In this document: one piece after another, positions 54,807 through 64,000 of the stretch
Position numbering within the stretch: position 1 is the stretch's first letter
How the letters are laid out: each line of letters begins with the position of its first letter
Assembly (NCBI GenBank): GCA_016722705.1
Contig: JADKGN010000005.1
Span: 124,001 to 188,000 of the forward strand
Source: Candidatus Dechloromonas phosphoritropha
GTDB lineage: Bacteria > Pseudomonadota > Gammaproteobacteria > Burkholderiales > Rhodocyclaceae
Length of the DNA stretch: 64,000 bases
Reading direction: 5' to 3'
Notes under the pieces: model-generated
The model's input: only the letters and a program-made list of their open reading frames with translations
What the model was told of the DNA's origin: nothing
Databases searched by the model: none
Made by a program: the position numbers and the translations under genes

Positions 54807-55283
54807 ATGGGTATTGAAGGCGTCCTCCAGGAAGGCTTTGTCACAACGACGGCCGACAAGCTTATCAACTACATGCGCACCGGGTCGATGTGGCCGATGA
54901 CATTCGGTCTGGCTTGTTGTGCGATCGAGATGATCCATGCCGGTTGCGCACGTTATGACCTCGACCGTTTCGGCATAGTCTTCCGCGGCAGTCCGCGACA
55001 GTCCGACGTGATGATCGTCGCCGGTACCCTGACCAACAAGATGGCGCCTGCGCTACGCAAGGTTTACGACCAGATGTCGGAGCCGCGCTGGGTGGTCTCG
55101 ATGGGGTCGTGCGCCAATGGTGGCGGTTACTACCATTACGCCTATTCGGTGGTGCGCGGGTGTGATCGTATCGTGCCGGTCGACATCTACGTGCCGGGCT
55201 GTCCGCCGACGGCTGAAGCCTTGATTTACGGTCTCATTCAGCTTCAGAACAAGATTCGTCGTACCAATACCATTGCTCGTTAA
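54807..55283 (+). CDS. nuoB: NADH-quinone oxidoreductase subunit B
   Basis: 158 residues; carries the terminal 4Fe-4S cluster N2 that reduces quinone. Cys ligands are in LACCAIEMIHAG, SMGSCANGGGYYHY and VPGCPPTAEAL; the VRGCDRIVPVD motif is intact. Confidence 0.97.
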   Translation: MGIEGVLQEGFVTTTADKLINYMRTGSMWPMTFGLACCAIEMIHAGCARYDLDRFGIVFRGSPRQSDVMIVAGTLTNKMAPALRKVYDQMSEPRWVVSMGSCANGGGYYHYAYSVVRGCDRIVPVDIYVPGCPPTAEALIYGLIQLQNKIRRTNTIAR

Positions 55284-55302
55284 TTGTCGAGGCTGATTCG
55301 CT

Positions 55303-55908
55303 ATGTCCGTCAAGCTGGAAACGCTTAGCCAGAACCTTCAGAAGCACTTCGGCGACAGGCTGAAGACACTCAGACTTGCCTTCGGCGAGTTAACCATCGA
55401 AGTGGCTGCTACCGACTATCTCGCTGTGATGACTTCACTGCGTGACGAACCCGATCTCGGTTTCGAAGAACTGATTGACCTCTGCGGCGTCGATTATTCC
55501 ACCTATGGCAATGGCGGATGGTCTGGCAGGCGCTATGCAGCGGTTTCTCACTTGCTGTCGGTGGCTCACAACTGGCGCCTGCGTGTCCGGGTCTTTGCCG
55601 ACGACGACGAGTTTCCCACGGTGGATTCGTTAATCAGCGTATGGAAGAGCGTTAACTGGTTCGAGCGCGAAGCGTTCGATCTCTATGGCATCGCCTTTGT
55701 TGGCCACGACGACCTGCGCCGGATCCTCACCGATTACGGGTTCATCGGGCATCCATTCCGCAAAGACTTTCCGATCTCGGGTCATGTCGAAATGCGTTAC
55801 GACCCGGATCAGGGTCGGGTCATTTACCAACCGGTGACCATCGAGCCCCGCGAGAATACACCGCGCATCGTGCGCGAAGACAACTACGGGGATCCTGTTC
55901 ATGGCTGA
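55303..55908 (+). CDS. nuoC: NADH-quinone oxidoreductase subunit C
   Basis: 201 residues of the 30-kDa subunit that packs on NuoD: LIDLCGVDYSTYGNGG, the signature REAFDLYGIAFVGHDDLRRI, LTDYGFIGHPFRKDFP and the terminal VTIEPRENTPRIVREDNYGD. A separate gene, not fused to nuoD, and overlaps it by 8 bases. Confidence 0.97.
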   Translation: MSVKLETLSQNLQKHFGDRLKTLRLAFGELTIEVAATDYLAVMTSLRDEPDLGFEELIDLCGVDYSTYGNGGWSGRRYAAVSHLLSVAHNWRLRVRVFADDDEFPTVDSLISVWKSVNWFEREAFDLYGIAFVGHDDLRRILTDYGFIGHPFRKDFPISGHVEMRYDPDQGRVIYQPVTIEPRENTPRIVREDNYGDPVHG

Positions 55909-57152
55909 TATCCGCAATTTCACTCTGAACTTCGGTCCGCAGCACCCTGCGGCCCACGGTGTGTTGCGCCTCGTGCTGGAGCTTGATGGTGAAGTCGTTC
56001 AGCGCGCCGACCCGCATATCGGCCTTCTGCATCGGGCGACGGAAAAGCTTGCCGAGACCAGGACCTGGGTTCAGTCGGTGCCCTATATGGATCGTCTGGA
56101 CTACGTGTCCATGATGTGCAACGAGCACGCCTACTGTCTGGCAACCGAGAAACTGCTTGGTGTCGAGGTGCCGATCCGCGGCCAGTACATTCGTACGATG
56201 TTCGACGAGGTCACGCGCCTTCTCAACCACCTCCTGTGGGTTGGGTGTCACGCGCTGGACGTCGGCGCCATGACCATGGCGCTTTATACCTTCCGTGAGC
56301 GCGAAGACCTCCTGGATGTCTACGAGGCAGTCTCCGGGGCACGAATGCATGCGGCTTATTACCGTCCCGGCGGCGTTTACCGCGACCTGCCGGACCGGAT
56401 GCCGCAGTACGAGGCCTCCACTTGGACAAGCGCGAGGAAAGCTGGGGAACTCAATGAAAATCGCAGTGGCTCCCTGCTCGATTTTCTCGAAGACTTCACC
56501 AATCGTTTTCCGACCTATCACAGTGAATACCATACCCTGCTGACGGACAACCGGATCTGGAAGCAACGGCTGGTGAACGTCGGTGTGGTTACGCCCGAAC
56601 GCGCCTTGCAAATGGGTTTCTCCGGCGCGATGCTGCGTGGTTCCGGTATCGCGTGGGATCTGCGCAAGAAACAGCCTTATGCGGCCTATGACAAGGTCGA
56701 TTTCGACATACCAGTTGGCGTCAATGGCGACAGCTACGACCGCTATCTGGTGCGCATGGAAGAGATGCTGCAGTCCAGCAGCATCATCAAACAGTGCATC
56801 GACTGGTTGCGCAAAAACCCCGGGTCGGTCATTACCGACAACCACAAGATTGCGCCGCCGCCCCGTGTGGACATGAAGTCCAACATGGAAGAACTGATTC
56901 ATCATTTCAAGCTCTTCACCGAGGGCATTCACGTTCCGGAGGGCGAGGCCTATGCGGCGATCGAGCACCCGAAGGGCGAATTCGGCATCTACTTCATTTC
57001 CGATGGCGCCAACAAGCCCTACCGCATGAAGATTCGCGCCCCGGGTTATGCACCTGCAGGGAATGGATGAAATGGCACGAGGCCACATGATTGCCGACGT
57101 CGTTACGATTATCGGTTCCCAGGATATTGTTTTTGGCGAGATCGACCGCTGA
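55901..57152 (+). CDS. nuoD: NADH-quinone oxidoreductase subunit D, frameshifted near its 3' end
   Basis: The 49-kDa subunit forming the quinone pocket with NuoB: NFGPQHPAAHGVLRLVLELD, HIGLLHRATEKLAE, YMDRLDYVSMM and LRGSGIAWDLRKK are all intact. The open frame ends early at 57070 (389 residues) with APGYAPAGNG. Relatives read APGYAHLQGMDEMARGHMIA and on to GEIDR. That sequence is present here in the shifted frame to the stop at 57150-57152, which overlaps nuoE as TGATG. Two bases (AC or CA) are missing near 57050-57054. With them restored the protein would be about 417 residues, the normal length. A real mutation would be severe; an assembly error is equally possible. Confidence 0.9.
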
Positions 57153-57625
57153 TGTTTTCCGCTGAAACCCTCAAGAAATTCGACCGCGAGGTTGCGAAAT
57201 ATCCTGCCGACCAGAAACAGTCGGCGGTGATGGCCTGTCTTGCGCATGCCCAGGAAGAAATGGGCTGGCTGCCTCCCGAAGCCATCGAGGCGGTGGCCGC
57301 CTGTCTCGGCATGCCGCCGATTGCCGCCTATGAAGTCGCTTCCTTCTACAACATGTATGACCTCAAGCCGGTCGGCAAGTACAAGATCACGGTCTGTACC
57401 AATCTGCCTTGCGCGCTGTCCGGAGGCTATCATGCCGGTGAATATGTACAGAAGAAGCTCGGCATCGGCTACGGGGAAACCACCGCCGACGGCAAGTTCA
57501 CGCTGAAGGAAGGCGAGTGCATGGGCGCCTGCGGTGATGCGCCGGTGATGATTGTCAATAACCGCAGCATGTGCAGCCACATGTATCCGGAGCAGATCGA
57601 CAAGCTGCTGGAGGAGTGCGAATAA
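57152..57625 (+). CDS. nuoE: NADH-quinone oxidoreductase subunit E
   Basis: 157 residues, thioredoxin-like, holding 2Fe-2S cluster N1a: Cys in ITVCTNLPCALSGGY and GECMGACGDAPVM. N-terminal helical part DREVAKYPADQKQSAVMACL. Overlaps nuoF by one base (TAATG). Confidence 0.96.
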   Translation: MFSAETLKKFDREVAKYPADQKQSAVMACLAHAQEEMGWLPPEAIEAVAACLGMPPIAAYEVASFYNMYDLKPVGKYKITVCTNLPCALSGGYHAGEYVQKKLGIGYGETTADGKFTLKEGECMGACGDAPVMIVNNRSMCSHMYPEQIDKLLEECE

Positions 57626-58953
57626 TGGCCATGCTCGGTTCGATCAATGGTGTCCTGATGGAAGGGCTCGACGGTGACAACACCTGGCGCCTCAAGGACT
57701 ATGTTGCACGCGGCGGTTATGCGCAACTGCGCCGCATCCTCGACAGCAAGATGACTCAGGAAGACGTCATCAGCGAGGTCAAGAAATCGGTCTTGCGCGG
57801 TCGCGGCGGTGCCGGCTTTCCGACGGGATTGAAGTGGTCGTTCATGCCGCGCTCGTTCCCCGGTGACAAGTACGTTGTCTGCAACACCGATGAGGGCGAG
57901 CCGGGAACCTTCAAGGACCGCGACATCATGCGCTTCAATCCGCATGCGGTCATCGAGGGCATGGCGATCGCTGGCTACGCCATGGGTGCCAACCGCGGCT
58001 ACAACTACATTCACGGTGAAATCTGGGAGAGCTACGAGCGTTTCGAGGAGGCGCTCGACGAAGCTCATGCGGCCGGCCTGATCGGGCGGAACATTCTGGG
58101 CTCCGGATTCAATTTCGATCTGTTCGCCCATCACGGTTACGGAGCCTACATCTGTGGCGAGGAAACCGCGCTGCTCGAGTCGATCGAGGGCAAGAAAGGC
58201 CAGCCGCGCTTCAAACCGCCGTTCCCCGCGTCTTTTGGCCTCTATGGTAAGCCGACGACGATCAACAATACCGAGACCTTCGCGTCCATACCTTTCATCC
58301 TGAAGATGGGCGGCGAGGAATTCCTCAACCTGGGCAAGCCAAACAATGGCGGCACCAAGCTGTTCTCGGTTTCCGGCCATGTCAATCGCCCGGGCAATTA
58401 TGAAATCCCGCTGGGTACGCCATTTTCCACGTTGCTCGAGATGTGTGACGGGATGCGCGGTGGCCGCAAGCTCAAGGCTGTGATCCCTGGCGGATCGTCG
58501 GCTCCCGTGGTGCCCGGCGCCGTGATGATGGAAACCACGATGGATTATGATTCGATCAGCAAGGCTGGTTCGATGCTCGGCTCGGGGGCGGTCATCGTTA
58601 TGGACGAGACGGTGTGCATGGTCAAGGCGCTCGAGCGACTGTCGTTCTTCTATTACGAGGAATCCTGTGGTCAATGCACGCCGTGCCGGGAAGGCACGGC
58701 CTGGATGTACAAGGTCGTGCATCGGATCGAAAATGGGTTGGGAAGGCTTGGGGATCTGGACCTGCTGAACAGCGTGCTCGGCAACATCATGGGGCGCACC
58801 ATTTGCGCTCTCGGCGATGCTGCGTCCTTGCCGGTGCAGAGCTTCCTCAAGCATTTCGGCAGCGAATTCGAGTACCACATCGAACACAAGACCTGCCTCG
58901 TCCCCAAGGATGTGCAGTGGGCGGGCAGCGGTTTCCACAAGGTTTCGGCTTGA
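57625..58953 (+). CDS. nuoF: NADH-quinone oxidoreductase subunit F
   Basis: 442 residues; binds NADH, FMN and cluster N3. NADH/FMN loops: GRGGAGFPTGLKWSFMP, NTDEGEPGTFKDRDIM and GEETALLESIEGKKG. The 4Fe-4S ligands are ESCGQCTPCREG plus the later Cys in GRTICALGDAA. The ATG at 57625 (MAMLGSINGV) shares its A with the nuoE stop. Confidence 0.97.
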   Translation: MAMLGSINGVLMEGLDGDNTWRLKDYVARGGYAQLRRILDSKMTQEDVISEVKKSVLRGRGGAGFPTGLKWSFMPRSFPGDKYVVCNTDEGEPGTFKDRDIMRFNPHAVIEGMAIAGYAMGANRGYNYIHGEIWESYERFEEALDEAHAAGLIGRNILGSGFNFDLFAHHGYGAYICGEETALLESIEGKKGQPRFKPPFPASFGLYGKPTTINNTETFASIPFILKMGGEEFLNLGKPNNGGTKLFSVSGHVNRPGNYEIPLGTPFSTLLEMCDGMRGGRKLKAVIPGGSSAPVVPGAVMMETTMDYDSISKAGSMLGSGAVIVMDETVCMVKALERLSFFYYEESCGQCTPCREGTAWMYKVVHRIENGLGRLGDLDLLNSVLGNIMGRTICALGDAASLPVQSFLKHFGSEFEYHIEHKTCLVPKDVQWAGSGFHKVSA

Positions 58954-59002
58954 GAAACCCCACCAGCGACAGATACGGAAGAACTGGCTACAAGGCAGCG
59001 AC

Positions 59003-61333
59003 ATGCTAGAAATCGAAATCGACGGCAAGAAGGCGCAAGTACCCGCTGGCAGCACGGTGATGGAGGCCGCGGAGCAGATTGGCGTTTACATTCCGCACTT
59101 TTGCTACCACAAGAAGCTTTCGATCGCCGCCAACTGCCGCATGTGTCTCGTGCAGGTAGAAAAGGCGCCGAAGCCCTTGCCCGCCTGTGCGACACCGGTA
59201 ACCAACGGCATGAAGGTGTTCACACACTCCGATCTGGCCGTCAAGGCACAGAAGGGGGTGATGGAGTTCCTGCTGATCAATCACCCGCTCGATTGCCCGA
59301 TCTGCGACCAGGGTGGGGAATGCCAGTTGCAGGACATGTCGGTCGGCTATGGGCCGATGAAGAGCCGCTTCAGCGAAGATAAACGTGTGGTCTTCCACAA
59401 GAATGTCGGCCCGCTGATTTCCATGGAGGAAATGAGCCGCTGCATTCACTGTACGCGATGTGTCCGCTTCGGCCAGGAAATCGGCGGCATCATGGAACTC
59501 GGCATGGCCAGCCGCAACATGCATTCCGAGATTACGACTTTCCTGGGTCGCACGGTCGACTCGGAATTGTCGGGAAATATGATCGACCTCTGCCCGGTCG
59601 GCGCTCTGACTTCTCAGCCTTTCCGTTACACCGCGCGCTCATGGGAATTGCAGCGCCGCAAGTCGATCAGCCCGCACGATTCTGTCGGTGCCAATCTGGT
59701 GGTTCAGGTCAAGCACGATACGGTGATGCGCGTCCTGCCGCGTGAGAATGAGGCGGTGAACGAGTGCTGGATTTCCGATAAGGAGCGTTTCTCGTATCAG
59801 GCGCTTAACTCGGACGAGCGCCTGACCAAGCCGATGGTCAAGCAGGGTGGCCAATGGCGCGAAGTCGACTGGAACGTGGCGCTCGACTATGTCGCGCACG
59901 GTCTCAAGGATGTCGCCCGCGAGTGCGGCAGCAATGCGCTGGCGGCGCTCGCCGCGCCATGGTCGACGGTTGAGGAACTGGCGCTTCTGACCAAGGTCAT
60001 CAATGGTCTCGGTAGCGGGAATGTCGATTTCCGTCCGCGTCAGAGCGATTTCGCTGCCGATTTGAAGCGCGCCGGTACGCCATGGCTGGGGCTTCGTTTG
60101 TCCGAAATCGCCGATCTCGATGCGGCGCTGGTGGTCGGTTCGTTCCTGCGCAAGGATCACCCGCTGATCGCCCAGCGTCTGCGCCAGGCGGCGAAAAAAT
60201 ATACCAAGGTCAGCCTGCTGTCGGTAACCGCCGACGACCAGTTGATCGATCTGCATGCCAACGTTGCGGTGGCGCCGGCGCAACTGGCGCGCGCCCTTGC
60301 CGCTGTCGTCAAGGCGACTGCCGAACTGAAGGGTGTCGCTGTACCAGCCGGTCTCGATGACGTCGCTACCGACGAGGTCAGCAAGCAGATTGCGCAGAGC
60401 CTGCTCGAAGGCGAGAAGCGCGCCATCTTCCTCGGCAACGCTGCCACACAGTCAGACGATGCCACTCAGATTCACGCGCTGGCACTCGAACTCGGCAAAT
60501 TGATAAACGCGACGGTCGGCTTTCTCGGCGAAGCAGCAAATGTGGTCGGCGGCCATGCCGCCGGGGCGCTGCCTGCCGGTGCCAACGCTCGCCAGATGTT
60601 CGAGCAGCCGCGTAAAGCCTATGTCTTGATGGGTATCGAACCCGAGTTCGATTACGGCAACCCGCAAGCTGCGATTGGCGCGCTGATGCAGGCCAGCTTG
60701 GTGGTTTACATGTCCTCCTTCAAGCATGCGCCGGCCCTCGACTACGCCGACGTGATGCTGCCCATTGCGCCCTTTACCGAAACGTCCGGCACCTTCGTCA
60801 ATATCGAAGGCCGGATCCAGAGCTACAACGGTGTCGTCAAGCCGCGTGGCGATGCGCGGCCGGCATGGAAGGTGTTGCGCGTGCTCGGCAATGTGCTGAA
60901 CCTTGAAGGTTTCGATTACGAATCCAGCGAAGCGGTACGCGACGAAGTGCTGGGCAAGGGGGCTGAATTTGTCTCCGGGCTCGATAACGCACTTAATGGC
61001 GTTGCGATTTCTCTCCCGGCAGCGGCGACACAGTTGCAGCGTATCGCCGATGTGCCGATCAATTTTGCCGACCCGCTGGCCCGTCGCGCGCCAGCATTGC
61101 AGCAGACCGCCGATTCAATTGCGCCAACGGCACGGATCTGCGCGCAGACACTCGCCCTGCTTGGTGTCGCGTCCGGCCAGACGGTCCGTGTGAAGCAGGG
61201 GCAGGGTGAAGTGGTTCTGGTGGCAAAGGTCGATGTCGGCGTGCCGACCGGTTGCGTCCGCGTCGCCGCGGCCCATGCCAGTACGGCTATGCTGGGCGCC
61301 ATGTTTGGCCCGATTTCCGTGGAGCGTGCATAA
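59003..61333 (+). CDS. nuoG: NADH-quinone oxidoreductase subunit G
   Basis: 776 residues; peripheral-arm iron-sulfur subunit. N-terminal 2Fe-2S ferredoxin domain (HFCYHKKLSIAANCRMCLVQ), His/Cys cluster region (HPLDCPICDQGGECQLQDMS), a 4Fe-4S motif (SRCIHCTRCVRFGQEIGG) with the distant Cys of DLCPVGALTS, then a molybdopterin-oxidoreductase-like domain without cofactor (about 220-680). The start at 59003 (MLEIEIDGKKAQV) is used; the longer open frame overlaps nuoF. Confidence 0.96.
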   Translation: MLEIEIDGKKAQVPAGSTVMEAAEQIGVYIPHFCYHKKLSIAANCRMCLVQVEKAPKPLPACATPVTNGMKVFTHSDLAVKAQKGVMEFLLINHPLDCPICDQGGECQLQDMSVGYGPMKSRFSEDKRVVFHKNVGPLISMEEMSRCIHCTRCVRFGQEIGGIMELGMASRNMHSEITTFLGRTVDSELSGNMIDLCPVGALTSQPFRYTARSWELQRRKSISPHDSVGANLVVQVKHDTVMRVLPRENEAVNECWISDKERFSYQALNSDERLTKPMVKQGGQWREVDWNVALDYVAHGLKDVARECGSNALAALAAPWSTVEELALLTKVINGLGSGNVDFRPRQSDFAADLKRAGTPWLGLRLSEIADLDAALVVGSFLRKDHPLIAQRLRQAAKKYTKVSLLSVTADDQLIDLHANVAVAPAQLARALAAVVKATAELKGVAVPAGLDDVATDEVSKQIAQSLLEGEKRAIFLGNAATQSDDATQIHALALELGKLINATVGFLGEAANVVGGHAAGALPAGANARQMFEQPRKAYVLMGIEPEFDYGNPQAAIGALMQASLVVYMSSFKHAPALDYADVMLPIAPFTETSGTFVNIEGRIQSYNGVVKPRGDARPAWKVLRVLGNVLNLEGFDYESSEAVRDEVLGKGAEFVSGLDNALNGVAISLPAAATQLQRIADVPINFADPLARRAPALQQTADSIAPTARICAQTLALLGVASGQTVRVKQGQGEVVLVAKVDVGVPTGCVRVAAAHASTAMLGAMFGPISVERA

Positions 61334-62383
61334 ATGGACGCACTGATGAATTTTGGACAAGGTGTTTTCGGTGGGGTGTGGCCCGCAGTCTGGACGCTGA
61401 TCAAGATTGTCCTGATCGTCGCGCCACTGATGCTGGCCGTGGCCTACCTGACCTATTTCGAGCGTAAGGTCATCGGCTACATGCAGGTTCGCATAGGACC
61501 CAACCGGGTTGGTCCGCTGGGGTTGATCCAGCCGATCGCCGACGGTCTCAAACTGTTGCTCAAGGAAATCATTCTGCCCACGGGGGCCAGCAAGGGAATC
61601 TTCCTGATCGCCCCGATGCTGGCCATCGCGCCGGCGCTCGCGGCCTGGGCAGTCGTGCCGTTCACCAACACGCTGGTTCTCGCCAACATTGACGCCAGCC
61701 TGCTCTATATCCTGGCCATTGGGTCGATGGGCGTCTACGGCATCATCCTCTCGGGCTGGGCTTCGAATTCCAAATATGCTTTCCTCGGCGCCATGCGCGC
61801 TGCTGCACAGATGGTGTCCTATGAAATCTCGATGGGCTTCTCGCTGATCTGTGTCCTGATGGTTTCGAACAGCCTGAACCTGGTCGATATCGTTACCGCG
61901 CAGGGTCATGGGCGTTTTGCAGGATGGGGCCTTGGTCTGCTGTCATGGAACTGGCTGCCGTTGTTCCCGATGTTCATTGTTTACCTGATCTCGGGCGTTG
62001 CCGAAACCAATCGCGCGCCGTTCGATATGGCTGAAGGTGAGTCGGAGATCGTTGCCGGATTCCATGTCGAGTATTCCGGCATGGCCTTCGCGTTGTTCTT
62101 CCTTGCCGAATACGCGAACATGATCCTGATTTCCGCGCTGACGTCGATCCTGTTCCTTGGTGGCTGGCTATCGCCTGTCGGCTTCCTGCCTGACGGCATG
62201 CTCTGGCTGTTCGCCAAGATGTCGGCGGTCCTGTTCCTGTTCCTTTGGTTCCGCGCGACCTTCCCGCGTTATCGTTTCGACCATTTGATGCGTCTGGGCT
62301 GGAAGGTATTCCTGCCTGTATGTCTGGTCTGGCTTGTGGTGGTTGGGGGCTGGATGATGTCGCCGCTGAGTATCTGGAGATGA
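61334..62383 (+). CDS. nuoH: NADH-quinone oxidoreductase subunit H
   Basis: 349 residues, eight or nine membrane helices; links the quinone site to the proton-pumping arm. Conserved loops: YFERKVIGYMQVRIGPNRVG, GVAETNRAPFDMAEGESEIV, AGFHVEYSGMAFALFFLAEY and FRATFPRYRFDHLMRLGWK. Starts on the base after the nuoG stop. Confidence 0.97.
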   Translation: MDALMNFGQGVFGGVWPAVWTLIKIVLIVAPLMLAVAYLTYFERKVIGYMQVRIGPNRVGPLGLIQPIADGLKLLLKEIILPTGASKGIFLIAPMLAIAPALAAWAVVPFTNTLVLANIDASLLYILAIGSMGVYGIILSGWASNSKYAFLGAMRAAAQMVSYEISMGFSLICVLMVSNSLNLVDIVTAQGHGRFAGWGLGLLSWNWLPLFPMFIVYLISGVAETNRAPFDMAEGESEIVAGFHVEYSGMAFALFFLAEYANMILISALTSILFLGGWLSPVGFLPDGMLWLFAKMSAVLFLFLWFRATFPRYRFDHLMRLGWKVFLPVCLVWLVVVGGWMMSPLSIWR

Positions 62384-62393
62384 GGAGAGATTC

Positions 62394-62882
62394 ATGGGTT
62401 CGATGAAGGAAGTCCTCAACAGCCTGCTCCTCAAGGAGTTGCTGAAAGGCATGGCGGTCACCGGCAAGTATTTCTTTGCACGCAAGATCACGGTCCAGTA
62501 CCCGGAAGAAAAGACGCCCCAGAGTGCGCGCTTCCGCGGCTTGCACGCCTTGCGCCGCTACCCGAATGGCGAGGAGCGTTGCATCGCCTGCAAGCTCTGC
62601 GAAGCGATCTGTCCGGCAATGGCCATCGTTATCGAAGCGGAACCACGTGACGACGGTTCGCGGCGGACCACCCGCTACGACATCGATCTCACCAAGTGCA
62701 TTTTCTGTGGCTTCTGTGAGGAGGCCTGTCCGGTGGATGCGATCGTCGAAACCCGCATCTACGAGTATCACGGCGAACGACGGGGCGATCTCTACTACAC
62801 CAAGCCGATGTTGCTCGCCAACGGTGACCGCTACGAGGCGCAGATCGCCAAGGATCGCCAACAAGATGCACCTTACCGATAA
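62394..62882 (+). CDS. nuoI: NADH-quinone oxidoreductase subunit I
   Basis: 162 residues carrying clusters N6a and N6b: two ferredoxin motifs, CIACKLCEAICPAMAI and CIFCGFCEEACPVDAI. An N-terminal amphipathic helix (KELLKGMAVTGKYFF) anchors it to the membrane arm. Confidence 0.97.
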   Translation: MGSMKEVLNSLLLKELLKGMAVTGKYFFARKITVQYPEEKTPQSARFRGLHALRRYPNGEERCIACKLCEAICPAMAIVIEAEPRDDGSRRTTRYDIDLTKCIFCGFCEEACPVDAIVETRIYEYHGERRGDLYYTKPMLLANGDRYEAQIAKDRQQDAPYR

Positions 62883-62894
62883 CAGGTACTAGAG

Positions 62895-63491
62895 ATGGAT
62901 TTTCAGACCCTGGTTTTCTTCTTCCTGTCGGCAATCCTCATTTTCGCCAGCCTGCGCGTCATTACCTCGCGCAATCCGGTGCACGCCGCGTTGCACCTGA
63001 TCCTCGCCTTCTTCACCTGTGGCGGTATCTGGGCGCTGCTGCAAGCCGAATTTCTGGCGATTGCGATTATTCTGGTCTATGTCGGCGCGGTCATGGTGCT
63101 CTTCCTCTTCGTCGTCATGATGCTCGACATCAACCTTGACCGGATCCGCGAGGGGTTCTGGAGCTACCTTCCGCTCGGGGCGGTACTCGGTCTTCTGATG
63201 GTCATGGAAATGGGCCTGGTTCTCGGCAGTAAGTATTTTCAGGTACCCGCGGTGCAGGCCATGGTTCCGGCCGGCATTTCCAATACCAAGGCTATCGGCG
63301 CCCTGATGTTTACCGATTTCGTTTATCCCTTCGAACTGGCTTCCATCGTGCTGCTCGTCGGCATGATCGCGGCGATTGTACTGACCTACCGTGGTCCGAA
63401 GCAGTCCAAAAACATTAATCCGAATCAACAGGTCTTCGTCAAGGCGAAGGATCGCGTCCGCGTATTGCAGATGCCTGTGGAAAAAGACTGA
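62895..63491 (+). CDS. nuoJ: NADH-quinone oxidoreductase subunit J
   Basis: 198 residues, five membrane helices, with the conserved third-helix region EFLAIAIILVYVGAVMVLFL, which contains the pi-bulge implicated in coupling, and RVITSRNPVHAALHLI. Confidence 0.96.
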   Translation: MDFQTLVFFFLSAILIFASLRVITSRNPVHAALHLILAFFTCGGIWALLQAEFLAIAIILVYVGAVMVLFLFVVMMLDINLDRIREGFWSYLPLGAVLGLLMVMEMGLVLGSKYFQVPAVQAMVPAGISNTKAIGALMFTDFVYPFELASIVLLVGMIAAIVLTYRGPKQSKNINPNQQVFVKAKDRVRVLQMPVEKD

Positions 63492-63504
63492 AACAGGGCC
63501 GCCA

Positions 63505-63816
63505 ATGCTTACTCTATCTCTTTCGCATTTTCTGGTTCTGGGCGCGATTCTCTTTGCGATCAGTGTTGTCGGCATCTTCCTTAACCGGAAGAACCTGATC
63601 GTCCTGCTGATGGCCATCGAACTGATGCTCCTCGCGGTCAACATGAATTTCGTGGCTTTTTCGCATTTTCTGGGTGACCTCAGCGGGCAGATATTCGTTT
63701 TCTTCATCCTGACCGTGGCTGCCGCCGAATCGGCGATCGGCCTGGCTATCCTGATCGTCCTGTTCCGTAGCCTTAAGAGCATCCACGTGGATGACCTAAG
63801 GAGCCTGAAGGGTTAA
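63505..63816 (+). CDS. nuoK: NADH-quinone oxidoreductase subunit K
   Basis: 103 residues, three helices. The channel Glu residues lie in IVLLMAIELMLLAVNMNFVA and LTVAAAESAIGLAILIVLFR. The start at 63505 (MLTLSLSHFLVLG) is the usual one. Confidence 0.97.
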   Translation: MLTLSLSHFLVLGAILFAISVVGIFLNRKNLIVLLMAIELMLLAVNMNFVAFSHFLGDLSGQIFVFFILTVAAAESAIGLAILIVLFRSLKSIHVDDLRSLKG

Positions 63817-63818
63817 AC

Positions 63819-64000
63819 ATGGAAATGCAAAAGCTTTATCTCCTGGTTCCCCTGGCGCCTCTCCTCGGTGCCGTGATTGCTGGTCTCTTCTGTCGTGTCA
63901 TACCGCGCTGGTTCGCCCATACCGTGGCCATTGCCGGCGTGGCGATCGCCTTCATCGCGTCGGTGATCATCTTCAGGGACGTTCAGGTCGGTCACACCTT
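63819..64000 (+). CDS. nuoL: NADH-quinone oxidoreductase subunit L (5' part)
   Basis: The first 60 codons of the antiporter-like subunit: MEMQKLYLLVPLAPLLGAVI and a second hydrophobic segment (AHTVAIAGVAIAFIASVIIF). Cut by the right edge; normal length is above 600. Two bases after nuoK. Confidence 0.9.
   Translation, partial: MEMQKLYLLVPLAPLLGAVIAGLFCRVIPRWFAHTVAIAGVAIAFIASVIIFRDVQVGHT

Overview
The window looks like the chromosome of a betaproteobacterium, most likely order Rhodocyclales (Dechloromonas/Accumulibacter-like). This is inferred from gene order and protein character only. Pointers are high GC, the carAB-greA-yhbY-rlmE-ftsH-folP-glmM-tpiA-secG-tRNA-Leu-nuo block, dapA-bamC, a class I PHA synthase, and a NarX/NarL-type pair.

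Layout. 1-5120: a NarX/NarL-type two-component pair cut by the left edge, a small conserved protein, a spermidine-synthase-like protein, a deleted alanine dehydrogenase remnant and a methyltransferase. 5280-8459: an IS256-family and an IS4-family element; the IS4 element splits a small gene whose two halves can be rejoined exactly across a 9-bp duplication. 8520-20622: tRNA-Arg and housekeeping genes (uup, MFS transporter, two metallo-beta-lactamase-fold hydrolases, AlkA-like glycosylase, accA-tilS, dapA-bamC, rlmD). 20619-34714: six full or partial copies of one IS66 element. Two are clean insertions with perfect 8-bp duplications. Four form a nest (28489-34714) whose outer flanks carry ruined menC-like and menB-like genes. 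Between copies 1 and 2 lie a BI-1 protein, tRNA-Ser, a flavodoxin and three small envelope proteins. 35263-37248: a decayed exported-protein gene of unknown family, interrupted near its 3' end by an ISAs1-family element with a 10-bp duplication. 37258-42144: universal stress protein, phaC, and a compact hemerythrin / DUF2249 / polytopic membrane protein / SirB2 operon. 42361-54361: carAB with a leader hairpin, greA, yhbY<>rlmE, ftsH, folP-glmM, tpiA-secG, tRNA-Leu. 54423-64000: complex I genes nuoA to nuoL (nuoL cut by the right edge).

How the genes work together. The core is conserved biosynthesis (fatty acid, lysine, pyrimidine/arginine, folate and cell-wall precursors), RNA modification, protein quality control and a proton-pumping NADH dehydrogenase. 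The accessory part records genome erosion by insertion sequences: at least five chromosomal genes (ald, menC, menB, a 94-residue protein and an exported protein) are deleted, frameshifted or interrupted, and rlmD now ends on a stop codon supplied by an IS66 terminus. nuoD carries a 2-base deletion near its 3' end that would remove the conserved C-terminus; this is either a sequencing error or a serious lesion. I see no CRISPR array, prophage or recognisable defence system.
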